From positions 1-12,723 of the forward strand of contig JAHIQV010000329.1 of assembly GCA_018903185.1 (NCBI GenBank): a stretch of 12,723 bases of DNA. The letters run 5' to 3'. The notes below the pieces were generated by a model. The model had not been told where the DNA came from and did not search any database. It saw only the letters and a list, made by a program, of their open reading frames with translations. The position numbers and the translations under genes are program-made. Positions 7,050 to 12,723 of this stretch are shown here, one piece after another; within the stretch, counting starts at the first letter, position 1; each line of letters starts with the position of its first letter. The stretch comes from Gammaproteobacteria bacterium. GTDB lineage: Bacteria > Pseudomonadota > Gammaproteobacteria > Burkholderiales > Burkholderiaceae_C.

Positions 7050-7955
7050 TCAGTGGGAGCGGATCATGGTGCCGAACGGCTGGTTGCCCAGCACCTCCAG
7101 CAGCAGCGCATGCGGCACGCGGCCATCGATGATGTGCACCGCGTTGACGCCGCTCTTGGCCGCGTCGAGCGCACCCGCGATCTTGGGGATCATGCCGCCG
7201 CTGATCGTGCCGTCTTCCACCAGTTCGTCGATGCGGCGCGGCGTGAGTTCGGTGAAGAGCTGGCCTTCCTTGTCCAGCACGCCCGGGATGTTGGTCAGCA
7301 TCAGCAGCTTCTCGGCCTGCAGCACGGTGGCGAGCTTGGCGGCCACCACGTCGGCATTGATGTTGTAACTCTCGTTGTTCTCACCAAAACCGATGGGGCT
7401 GACGACGGGAATGAAGGCGTCGTCCTGCAGCGCCTTCACCACGCTCGGGTCCACGCTCACGATGTCGCCGACCTGGCCCACGTCGTGTTCCACGTTCGGG
7501 TCTTTCTGGTCCGACAGGCGCAGCTTCTGCGCGCGGATCATGGCGCCGTCGCGCCCGGTCAGGCCCACGGCCTTGCCACCGGCGGCGTTGATCAGGCCCA
7601 CGATGTCCTGCTGCACTTCACCACCGAGCACCCACTCCACCACTTCCATGGTCTCGGCGTCGGTCACGCGCATGCCCTGGATGAACTGCCCCTTCTTGCC
7701 CAGGCGCTGCAGCAGCGTCTCGATCTGCGGACCGCCGCCGTGCACGACGACCGGGTTGATGCCCACCAGCTTGAGCAGCACCACGTCCTCGGCAAAGTCC
7801 TGCTGCAGGGCCGGGTCGGTCATGGCATTGCCGCCGTACTTGATGACCATGGTTTTGCCGTGGTACTTGCGGATGTAGGGCAAGGCCTGGGCCAGGATTT
7901 CGGCTTTTTCTCTGGGCTGGATGTGGGAGAGGTCGACGGGGGTGTGGGTGGTCAT
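7050..7955 (-). CDS. argB: Acetylglutamate kinase
   Basis: A 301-residue amino-acid-kinase-family enzyme that phosphorylates N-acetyl-L-glutamate with ATP, the second step of arginine biosynthesis, in the cytoplasm. The nucleotide-binding Lys and Gly loop are in [10 protein letters not shown] (about residues 36-45). The substrate loop [10 protein letters not shown] is near 68-77, then [19 protein letters not shown] and [12 protein letters not shown], with [14 protein letters not shown] and [12 protein letters not shown] further on. The N-terminal helix before the kinase core ([24 protein letters not shown]) is the mark of arginine-inhibited hexameric enzymes, so feedback inhibition is likely. 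The length is normal. The ribosome site is weak, but the start fits the family. It is the first gene of a likely argB-slmA pair and lies downstream of a long repeat-filled spacer. Confidence 0.98.
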   Translation of the reverse strand: MTTHTPVDLSHIQPREKAEILAQALPYIRKYHGKTMVIKYGGNAMTDPALQQDFAEDVVLLKLVGINPVVVHGGGPQIETLLQRLGKKGQFIQGMRVTDAETMEVVEWVLGGEVQQDIVGLINAAGGKAVGLTGRDGAMIRAQKLRLSDQKDPNVEHDVGQVGDIVSVDPSVVKALQDDAFIPVVSPIGFGENNESYNINADVVAAKLATVLQAEKLLMLTNIPGVLDKEGQLFTELTPRRIDELVEDGTISGGMIPKIAGALDAAKSGVNAVHIIDGRVPHALLLEVLGNQPFGTMIRSH

Positions 7956-7989
7956 GTTCGGGTTCCCGGTGGGGCTGTTCGGTTGGCAA

Positions 7990-7995
7990 ATTGTA
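7990..7995 (-). promoter_or_regulatory. Possible sigma-70 -10 element of argB
   Basis: The minus strand reads TACAAT, a 5 of 6 match to the -10 consensus, placing a transcript start about 28 bases upstream of the argB ATG. The -35 region at 17-18 base spacing is poor. It lies between argB and the repeat block that starts near 8031, so argB could still have its own promoter despite the repeats. Confidence 0.4.
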
Positions 7996-8030
7996 GGCTT
8001 CGCATTCAGCCTTTTTGGCGCCCATGGCGT

Positions 8031-8108
8031 GCCGGGTCGCGCCCCGGCGGCGCCTCACTTTCTTTTGCAACGACCAAAAGAAAGTAAGCAAAGAAAAGGC
8101 GAGCCGGA
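8031..8108 (+). repeat. Left arm of a 78-bp inverted repeat, with internal hairpin
   Basis: This arm is close to the reverse complement of 8351-8428, roughly 80-85% by eye. It begins GCCGGGTCGCGCCCCGGCGG and ends AAAGGCGAGCCG. Inside is a perfect 11-bp hairpin, ACTTTCTTTTG (8057-8067) with CAAAAGAAAGT (8075-8085) around a 7-base loop. From memory, this CTTTCTTTTG...CAAAAGAAAG motif is a frequent dispersed element in Comamonadaceae and relatives. Confidence 0.75.
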
Positions 8109-8163
8109 TGCGGGCGCGGGAACATGCTCTCCGGCTGCCCTGTTGGTATTGCCCTCACCCCTG

Positions 8164-8184
8164 CCCTCTCCCAAAGGGCGAGGG
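8164..8184. repeat. Hairpin CCCTCTCCC-AAA-GGGCGAGGG
   Basis: Nine-base arms with one mismatch around an AAA loop, embedded in CCCTCACCCC...GGGAGAAAG. The sequence resembles the REP-like CCCTCACCCC/CCCTCTCCC elements seen between genes of many Proteobacteria. Orientation relative to the neighbouring genes gives no clear terminator, as no T-run follows. Confidence 0.55.
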
Positions 8185-8350
8185 AGAAAGAAGGGGAGTC
8201 CGATCCCGATCCCGATTCCGCTTGTCGCCGTGTGGCCGGGCTGAGCAGCGCAGCGGCGAGCGGATCAGGGCGGGCGTTGTTTGAGCGAAGCGAGTTCAGC
8301 CCGACCCCGCTCGACGCGAGCAGCGCAAGGCACCGCGCAGCGGCCCGGAC

Positions 8351-8428
8351 TTCGGCTCGCCTTTCTTTTGCTTACTTTTCTTTGGCGAAGCAAAGAAAAG
8401 TGAGTCGCCCGCCGGGGCGAGACCCGGC
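8351..8428 (-). repeat. Right arm of the 78-bp inverted repeat, with internal hairpin
   Basis: Inverted relative to the arm at 8031-8108, with 242 bases between them. Its own hairpin is ACTTTTCTTTG (8374-8384) with CAAAGAAAAGT (8391-8401) around GCGAAG. Compared with the left arm the stem sequence differs, but both strands of the stem have changed together, so pairing is kept. It lies 42 bases beyond the stop codon of the reductase gene and would form a 3' hairpin on that transcript. Confidence 0.75.
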
Positions 8429-8469
8429 CCACAAAAGCCGCGAAAGCCAACAACACCAAGACAACGAAA

Positions 8470-10455
8470 TCAGAAGTGAATCCCCCGCATCATCTGCTGC
8501 ATGGCCACGGCCTCCGGCGACAACTGAGGCCTGGCCCCCTTCTCCCCCTTCGCAGCCGAAGAATCCGGGAACATGCGGAAGCTCGTGTTCATCACGATCT
8601 GCGCCACCCGCGGCACGAACGCGTGCAGCACCTGCCCCGTCACGCCCAGGCGCGTCGCAATGCGCACGGGCTTGAAGATGCAGGCCTGCGCGATCATGTC
8701 GGCCGCTTCTTCCGGCGCCAGCGTCGGCACGTTCTTGTAGATCTGCGTCGGCGCGATCATAGGCGTTCGCACCAGCGGCATGTTGATGGTGGTGAACGAG
8801 ATGCCCTGGTCGGCGAACTCGCTGGAGGCGCAGCGCGTCCAGGCGTCCAGCGCAGCCTTGCTGGCCACGTAGGCGCTGAAGCGCGGCGCGTTGGTCAGCA
8901 CACCGATGGAGCTGATGTTCACCACATGGCCCTTGCGCTTGGCCACCATGCCGGGCAGCAGGCCCATGGTCACGCGCAGGCAGCCGAAGTAGTTCAGCTG
9001 CATGGTGCGCTCGAAGTCGTGAAAGCGGTCGTAGCTGCCTTCGATGGCGCGGCGGATCGAGCGGCCCGCGTTGTTGATCAGGAAGTCGACGCCGCCGTGG
9101 TTGGCGATCAACAGTTGCACGAAGCGGTCGGCATCGGCCATGTCGGCGATGTCTGCCGGGTAGGCGATGAACTGGTAACCCTTGCCCTTGGCTTCCTTGC
9201 AGGCTTCATCGAGCTTGTCCTGGTCGCGTCCGCAGATGATCGTCACCGCGCCGGCCTCGGCGAACTTGTGCGCCGCCGCCAGGCCGATGCCCGAGCTCCC
9301 GCCCGTGACCAGCACCACCTTGCCCGCCACGGTGCCCTTCAAGCTGCGGTCGATGTGCAGGTCGGGGTCGAGGTGGCGTTCCCAGTAGTCCCAGAGCCGC
9401 CAGGCGTAGTCCTTGAGGTTGGGGCATTCGATGCCACTGCCCTTGAGCGCGGCCAGGGTCTCGCGGCAGTCGAAGCGCGTCGGGTAGTTGACGAAGTTCA
9501 TCATGTCCTCAGGCAAGCCGAGGTTCTGCATGATGGCGCGGTAGACGCGGCGCACCGGCGCCAGCGCCATCAGCCCCCTCTTCACGCTCTTGGGGATGAA
9601 CCCCATCAACGCCGCGTTGATGAACAGGTTCATCTTGGGCGCGTGGGCGGCCTTGCTCAGGATGTCGAGCACGTCGCCCACGCGGTAGCCCATCGGATCC
9701 ACCAGGTGGAAACACTGGCCGCTGGCGCGCTTGTGGTGGCTGATGTGGTCCAGCGCCTCCACCACAAAGTCCACCGGCACGATGTTGATGCGCCCGCCCT
9801 CCAGTCCCACGCTGGGCATCCACGGCGGCAGGATCTGGCGCATGCGCTGGATCAGCTTGAAGAAGTAGTACGGGCCATCGATCTTGTCCATCTCGCCGGT
9901 GCGGCTGTCGCCCACCACCAGCGCCGGCCGGTACACGCTCCAGGGCACTTTGCATTCGGTGCGCACAATCTTTTCGCTCTCGTGCTTGGTCATGAAATAC
10001 GGGTGGTCGATGTTCTCGGCCTCGTCGAACATGTCTTCGCGGAACACGCCTTCGTACAGGCCCGCCGCGGCAATCGACGACACGTGGTGAAAGTGCTTCG
10101 CGCCGATGGCCTTGGCCAGTTCCACCGTGTTGCGGGTGCCGTCGATGTTGACGGCGATCTGGCTCTCGGCGTCCGCCTCCAGGTCGTAAACGGCAGCGAG
10201 GTGGTAGAAGTGATCGATCTGGCTCTTGAGTGCCCGGGTGTCGTCGGCGCTCACGCCGAGCTTCTTCGACGTCAGGTCACCAAACACGGGCAGCGCGCGC
10301 GATGCGCTCACCCCCCAGTACTCGCGCAGGCCTGCCACCTTGGCTTCACTCGCCTGGCGGATCAGGAAATGCACCACCGAGCCCTTGCGCTCCAGCAGTT
10401 TCTTGACGAGCCGTTTGCCGATGAAACCGGTCGCGCCTGTGACGAAATAGTGCAT
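8470..10455 (-). CDS. Two-domain SDR oxidoreductase, fatty acyl-CoA/aldehyde reductase type
   Basis: A 661-residue protein with two Rossmann domains. The first (about residues 1-370) is an extended SDR of the thioester-reductase/acyl reductase type: MHYFVTGATGFIGKRLVKKL with GATGFIG at 7-13, and YFMTK as the YxxxK pair near 153. The second (about 378-620) is a classical SDR: TGGSSGIG near 383, NNAG near 461, NISS near 513 and YVASK near 529. Both active sites look intact. The length and domain order match the bacterial fatty acyl-CoA reductases of the Marinobacter two-domain type, where one half reduces acyl-CoA to aldehyde and the other aldehyde to alcohol with NADPH. That activity is inferred from architecture. 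Similar PRK07201-like proteins in many bacteria are untested. The start is fixed by AGGAGAA 4 bases before the ATG; the frame runs 28 codons further without family sequence. It is divergent from the phasin gene, sharing a 216-base regulatory gap. Confidence 0.88.
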   Translation of the reverse strand: MHYFVTGATGFIGKRLVKKLLERKGSVVHFLIRQASEAKVAGLREYWGVSASRALPVFGDLTSKKLGVSADDTRALKSQIDHFYHLAAVYDLEADAESQIAVNIDGTRNTVELAKAIGAKHFHHVSSIAAAGLYEGVFREDMFDEAENIDHPYFMTKHESEKIVRTECKVPWSVYRPALVVGDSRTGEMDKIDGPYYFFKLIQRMRQILPPWMPSVGLEGGRINIVPVDFVVEALDHISHHKRASGQCFHLVDPMGYRVGDVLDILSKAAHAPKMNLFINAALMGFIPKSVKRGLMALAPVRRVYRAIMQNLGLPEDMMNFVNYPTRFDCRETLAALKGSGIECPNLKDYAWRLWDYWERHLDPDLHIDRSLKGTVAGKVVLVTGGSSGIGLAAAHKFAEAGAVTIICGRDQDKLDEACKEAKGKGYQFIAYPADIADMADADRFVQLLIANHGGVDFLINNAGRSIRRAIEGSYDRFHDFERTMQLNYFGCLRVTMGLLPGMVAKRKGHVVNISSIGVLTNAPRFSAYVASKAALDAWTRCASSEFADQGISFTTINMPLVRTPMIAPTQIYKNVPTLAPEEAADMIAQACIFKPVRIATRLGVTGQVLHAFVPRVAQIVMNTSFRMFPDSSAAKGEKGARPQLSPEAVAMQQMMRGIHF

Positions 10456-10459
10456 GGGG

Positions 10460-10466
10460 TTCTCCT
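10460..10466 (-). promoter_or_regulatory. Ribosome binding site fixing the reductase start
   Basis: The minus strand reads AGGAGAA 4 bases before the ATG at 10455. It supports the start immediately before the VTGATGFIG nucleotide-binding motif, and argues against the in-frame ATG 84 bases upstream. Confidence 0.7.
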
Positions 10467-10579
10467 GCCTGGGTTGTTGCACACGGGATGGAATCAGCCC
10501 GCCATTCTTCACCACCCGCTGGCGCCACCGATTCCGCACAAACCCGCGGGACAGGCCCCGGGTTTAGTTGGCCCCCTCT

Positions 10580-10594
10580 ACACAGCGCCTGTGT
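10580..10594. promoter_or_regulatory. 15-bp palindrome in the reductase/phasin divergent promoter region
   Basis: ACACAG-CGC-CTGTGT has perfect 6-bp arms. It sits 125 bases upstream of the reductase ATG and 78 bases upstream of the phasin ATG, well placed to affect both promoters. GTGTG (10591-10595) and CACAC (10612-10616) nearby give a second, looser dyad. No clear -35/-10 pair is visible for either gene. Binding by the PhaD-like regulator encoded two genes downstream of the phasin is a testable guess. Confidence 0.45.
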
Positions 10595-10671
10595 GGGAAC
10601 CGTACAGTGCTCACACGGTGACCGGCCTGCTTTGCCCGTTGCCCCCTGTCAACCCACACCGGAGTCGCCCC

Positions 10672-11211
10672 ATGGTCAAGAAAATCCAGAAATCCACCAC
10701 CGCATCCAAAGCCGCTGCAGGCGCCAGTTCACCGCTGTCGGGCGCCATCAAGGACTCGGCCCAACAGATCTGGCTGGCCGGTCTGGGCGCCTTCTCCAAA
10801 GCCCAGGCTGAAGGCGGCAAGGCCTTTGACACCTTGGTGAAGGAAGGCCTGTCCATCCAGCGCAAGACCCAGGCCGTCGCTGAAGAACGCATCTCCGAAG
10901 CCACCAACCGCGTGTCCGGTATGGCCACCGAAATTTCCTCCAAGGCGGCCGGCCAGTGGGACAAGCTGGAGAGCATTTTTGAAGACCGGGTGGCCAAAGC
11001 GCTGAACAAGCTGGGCGTGCCCTCGGCGCGCGACATCGAAACGCTGATGGAGCGCATCGATGAACTCAACCGCCACGTGCAGCGCCTGAGCAGCAAAACC
11101 CCCGCAGCCAAGAAGGCCCCCGCTGCGCGCAAAGCCGCACCGGCCAAGGCCGCCGCACCCGCCGCACGCAAGACAGCGGTGCGCAAAACCGCCGCCAGGT
11201 CCAAAGCCTGA
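10672..11211 (+). CDS. Phasin-family granule-associated protein with Lys/Ala-rich tail
   Basis: A 179-residue protein of the poly(hydroxyalkanoate) granule-associated (PhaI/PhaF-like) family. After a short Ala/Ser-rich start, residues about 20-125 form the amphipathic helical phasin domain, with IWLAGLGAFSKAQAEGGKAFDTLVKEG in pieces, a helical middle, and a coiled-coil-like VAKALNKLGVPSARDIETLMERIDELNRHV before residue 140. The last ~40 residues are Lys/Arg/Ala/Pro-rich repeats (AAKKAPAARKAAPAK and on), like the histone-H1-like tail of Pseudomonas PhaF, which binds DNA and links PHA granules to the nucleoid. The phasin part would coat storage granules and the tail could bind nucleic acid. A GGAG ribosome site lies about 9 bases before the ATG. 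It is divergent from the reductase and followed by a strong terminator, so it is probably monocistronic and highly expressed. No PHA synthase is nearby in the window, so granule type is inferred. Confidence 0.9.
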   Translation: MVKKIQKSTTASKAAAGASSPLSGAIKDSAQQIWLAGLGAFSKAQAEGGKAFDTLVKEGLSIQRKTQAVAEERISEATNRVSGMATEISSKAAGQWDKLESIFEDRVAKALNKLGVPSARDIETLMERIDELNRHVQRLSSKTPAAKKAPAARKAAPAKAAAPAARKTAVRKTAARSKA

Positions 11212-11246
11212 CGCTGGCGCCAGGGCCATCCGGCTCGGCACAACAG

Positions 11247-11271
11247 GGGGCGCGCCGCGCCCCTTTTTTTT
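11247..11271 (+). terminator. Intrinsic terminator of the phasin gene
   Basis: A perfect GC-rich 7-bp stem, GGGGCGC (11247-11253) and GCGCCCC (11257-11263) around a GCC loop, followed directly by eight T residues. It starts 36 bases after the phasin stop. It is the clearest terminator in the window and separates phasin transcription from the patatin gene. Confidence 0.93.
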
Positions 11272-11284
11272 CGCCTGCGCCTCG

Positions 11285-11299
11285 TGTTGCAATGCAACA
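11285..11299. promoter_or_regulatory. 15-bp palindrome upstream of the patatin-like gene
   Basis: TGTTGCA-A-TGCAACA has perfect 7-bp arms around a central A. It begins 14 bases after the phasin terminator and ends 35 bases before the patatin start, overlapping where a promoter should be. Its TTGCA/TGCAA core resembles, from memory, TGC/GCA-rich sites reported for the PHA regulator PhaR; that link is tentative. The half-site TTGTTGCA also occurs at 10474-10481 in the leader of the reductase gene. Confidence 0.5.
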
Positions 11300-11320
11300 T
11301 GAAGCGCCGGCTTGGCGCTC

Positions 11321-11326
11321 TACACT
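11321..11326 (+). promoter_or_regulatory. Possible -10 element giving a leaderless patatin mRNA
   Basis: TACACT matches four of six -10 consensus bases and is followed by 7 bases and then the ATG at 11334, so a normal start point would fall on the A of the start codon. There is no Shine-Dalgarno sequence before this ATG, which fits a leaderless message. The -35 region is poor, so an activator may be needed. Weak evidence. Confidence 0.25.
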
Positions 11327-11333
11327 CGAACGC

Positions 11334-12587
11334 ATGTCCACCACCCGCAAAGCCCACCGTTCCAGCGCTGCTCGCAAGACCCGCCCGCGGTTGGCGCTGG
11401 CGCTGGCCGGTGGCGGGCCGCTCGGTGCGATCTACGAAATCGGCGCCCTGTGTGCGCTCGACGACAGCCTGCAAGGCATCGATTTCAATGCGTGTGACCA
11501 CTACGTGGGCGTCTCGGCTGGCGGGTTCATCGCAGCAGGCCTGGCCAACGGGCTGACACCCCGCCAGCTCTGCGAGGCGTTCATCGAAGACCGCCCGACA
11601 GACGAAAATTTCGACACCGCCTGGCTGATCAAGCCGGCCTGGGCCGAGCTCGGCGGCCGCCTCCAGCGCCTGCCGGGTCTGCTGGGCAGCGCCCTCTGGG
11701 CCTGGGCCGCACAGGGAAAGCCCCTGACCCAGGCGCTGGAGCGGCTGGGCGCGGCCCTGCCCACCGGCGTGTTCGACAACGAGGACATCCACCGCCAGGT
11801 CGAACGCCTGTTCAGCCGCGAAGGCCGCAGCAACGACTTCCGCCAGCTGCGTGCGCGTTTGACGCTGGTCGCCACCGAGCTCGACACCGGCGACGCCGCG
11901 CCCTTTGGCCGCCCGGGCTGGGACCACGTGCCGATCTCGCGCGCCATCCAGGCCAGCGCCGCCCTGCCCGGTCTGTTTCCGCCGGTGGTCATCGACGGCA
12001 AACACTATGTGGACGGCGCGCTCAAAAAAACGCTGCACGCCACCGTGGCGCTGGACGAGGGCGTGGATCTGCTGATCTGTCTGAACCCGCTGGTGCCGTT
12101 TCGTGCAGGGCCACACGCCGAGCCCGCCGCCAGCGGCCAGCAGCGCATTCCTTCGTTGATCGAAGGCGGGCTGCCGACCGTGATGAGCCAGACCTTCCGC
12201 TCCATGATCCATTCGCGCCTGGAGCTGGGCTTCAAGCAGTACGAACGCAGCTACCCGGACACCGACATCGTGCTGATCGAACCCGACCAGCGCGATGCCG
12301 AGCTGTTTTTTGCCAACACCTTCAGCTACCGCCAGCGCCGCGAACTCGCCGAACACGCCTACCAGCAGACGCGCCAGATGCTGCGCGACCGACAGGCCCA
12401 GCTGGCGCCCAAGCTGCAGCGCCACGGCATCCGCATCGACCAGGCCGCCCTGGACGACACCGGGCGGCACCTGCTCCGGCCGGTGCCACCCGCTGCCGAC
12501 CGCCCCACCACCCGCGCCGTGGAACAGTTGCACGCCACGCTCGACCAGCTGCAGCAGCAGCTGTCCCGGCGGCCGGCCCGGGCCTGA
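11334..12587 (+). CDS. Patatin-like phospholipase/acyl hydrolase
   Basis: A 417-residue protein with a patatin Ser-Asp dyad domain at about residues 17-240. The oxyanion loop is AGGGPLGA near residues 25-32, the nucleophile is the Ser of GVSAG near residue 60, and the catalytic Asp is in VDGALKKT near 226. Patatins hydrolyse acyl esters of lipids. The C-terminal ~180 residues, with DIVLIEPDQRDAELFFANTFSYRQRRELAEHAYQQTR in pieces, are helical and unassigned. No signal peptide or membrane segment is visible; the N-terminus is basic (TTRKAHRSSAARKTRPR), so it is likely cytoplasmic or granule/membrane-surface bound. Its place between a phasin gene and a PhaD-like regulator suggests action on storage lipid, polyester or granule-surface phospholipid (inference). 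An in-frame ATG 14 codons upstream (11292) lies inside the 15-bp palindrome, only 20 bases after the terminator T-run, and is less likely. Neither start has a good ribosome site. Confidence 0.88.
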   Translation: MSTTRKAHRSSAARKTRPRLALALAGGGPLGAIYEIGALCALDDSLQGIDFNACDHYVGVSAGGFIAAGLANGLTPRQLCEAFIEDRPTDENFDTAWLIKPAWAELGGRLQRLPGLLGSALWAWAAQGKPLTQALERLGAALPTGVFDNEDIHRQVERLFSREGRSNDFRQLRARLTLVATELDTGDAAPFGRPGWDHVPISRAIQASAALPGLFPPVVIDGKHYVDGALKKTLHATVALDEGVDLLICLNPLVPFRAGPHAEPAASGQQRIPSLIEGGLPTVMSQTFRSMIHSRLELGFKQYERSYPDTDIVLIEPDQRDAELFFANTFSYRQRRELAEHAYQQTRQMLRDRQAQLAPKLQRHGIRIDQAALDDTGRHLLRPVPPAADRPTTRAVEQLHATLDQLQQQLSRRPARA

Positions 12588-12590
12588 ACC

Positions 12591-12723
12591 ATGGCCATCA
12601 AAAAGCCCCCGCGCCGCACCGCCGAACGCATCCTGGAGGTGACGCTGGAGCTGTTCAACCGCTTCGGCGAGCCGAATGTCTCAACCACCCTGATTTCGGC
12701 CGAACTCGGCATCAGCCCGGGCA
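12591..12723 (+). CDS. TetR-family regulator, PhaD-like, N-terminal part
   Basis: Only 44 codons are visible before the right edge. MAIKKPPRRTAERILEVTLE continues LFNRFGEPNVSTTLISAELGISPG, which is the first part of a TetR DNA-binding domain. The GEPNVST and ELGISPG segments closely resemble the N-terminus of Pseudomonas PhaD (FN..GEPNVST....E.GISPGNLYYHF), a TetR-type activator of the PHA and phasin genes. It starts 3 bases after the patatin stop, so the two are cotranscribed and translationally linked. The ligand-binding domain is off the edge, so the PhaD assignment rests on about 25 residues plus the phasin next door. Control of the phasin, patatin and perhaps the divergent reductase is inferred. 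Confidence 0.8.
   Translation, partial: MAIKKPPRRTAERILEVTLELFNRFGEPNVSTTLISAELGISPG

Larger units (their letters stand above)
7956..8469. other. Gene-free, repeat-filled spacer between the reductase gene and argB
   Basis: This 514-base stretch has open frames but none with a recognisable protein, a good start or family sequence. From argB outward it holds a short promoter zone (7956-8030), the left 78-bp repeat arm (8031-8108), a hairpin (8164-8184), a hexamer repeated three times (CGATCC, CGATCC, CGATTC at 8201-8218), GC-rich sequence containing TTTGAGCGAAGCGAG (8280-8294), and the right arm (8351-8428). The whole reads as an accumulation of dispersed non-coding repeats. It also spans the 3' end of the upstream reductase transcript, so it may block read-through into argB. 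Confidence 0.7.

Noticed and set aside
8031..8428. CRISPR array or structured regulatory RNA in the repeat spacer
   Set aside because: There are only two inverted arms, no regularly spaced direct repeats with unique spacers, and no cas gene. A riboswitch upstream of argB is not supported, because the likely -10 at 7990-7995 lies downstream of the repeats.
8124..8675. Small open frames in the spacer between argB and the reductase
   Set aside because: They run through dispersed repeats, lack ribosome sites and family similarity, and have Ser/Pro/Arg-rich low-complexity products.
10647..10652. TTGACA (minus strand) as the -35 of the reductase promoter
   Set aside because: A perfect -35 hexamer, but no acceptable -10 sequence at 16-18 base spacing.
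8476..11211. Plus-strand open frame running through the reductase gene into the phasin frame, suggesting a much longer phasin
   Set aside because: The upstream part is antisense to the reductase. The ATG at 10672 has a ribosome site and starts a normal-length phasin.
10611..12533. Long minus-strand open frame opposite the phasin and patatin genes
   Set aside because: It crosses an intrinsic terminator and two genes with clear family motifs; the product has no domain.

Overview
This looks like an ordinary chromosomal stretch from a high-GC betaproteobacterium, most likely order Burkholderiales, family Comamonadaceae. The clues are the protein types, the strong G/C third-position bias that leaves long open frames opposite real genes, and intergenic repeats of the kind I associate with that family (CTTTTCTTTG/CAAAGAAAAG hairpins, GC-rich CCCCCT...AGGGGG dyads). 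The genus cannot be fixed from sequence alone. I see no insertion sequence, phage gene, CRISPR array, rRNA or tRNA.

Region A (1-6255, all minus strand) is a fatty-acid beta-oxidation operon. In transcription order it holds a TetR-family regulator (6050-5328), a ~600-residue acyl-CoA dehydrogenase (5282-3486), a small exported DUF2147 protein (3373-2945), a two-domain 3-hydroxyacyl-CoA dehydrogenase/enoyl-CoA hydratase (2913-514) and a thiolase (504 to beyond the left edge). Together these cover all four steps of the cycle. A 22-bp dyad at 6104-6125, just upstream of the regulator gene, is the best candidate operator. Three more dyads follow within about 110 bp.

Region B (6256-7955, minus strand) carries argB (arginine biosynthesis) followed by slmA, a TetR-fold nucleoid-occlusion and cell-division regulator. 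Region C (7956-8469) is a 514-bp gene-free spacer filled with repeats, dominated by two inverted 78-bp arms.

Region D (8470-12723) looks like a storage-lipid or polyester-granule neighbourhood. A two-Rossmann-domain reductase of fatty acyl-CoA/aldehyde reductase type runs leftward. Divergently, on the plus strand, lie a phasin with a Lys/Ala-rich tail, a strong intrinsic terminator, a patatin-like lipase, and the start of a TetR regulator whose visible N-terminus resembles PhaD, the regulator of Pseudomonas polyhydroxyalkanoate (PHA) genes. No PHA synthase or wax ester synthase is in the window, so the substrate is inferred from context only.

No clearly unprecedented system is present. The most promising leads are the phasin/patatin/PhaD-like group with its 15-bp TTGCA-type dyad, the cluster of dyads between slmA and the beta-oxidation operon, the exported DUF2147 protein inside a cytoplasmic catabolic operon, and the paired hairpin repeats with compensating changes upstream of argB.
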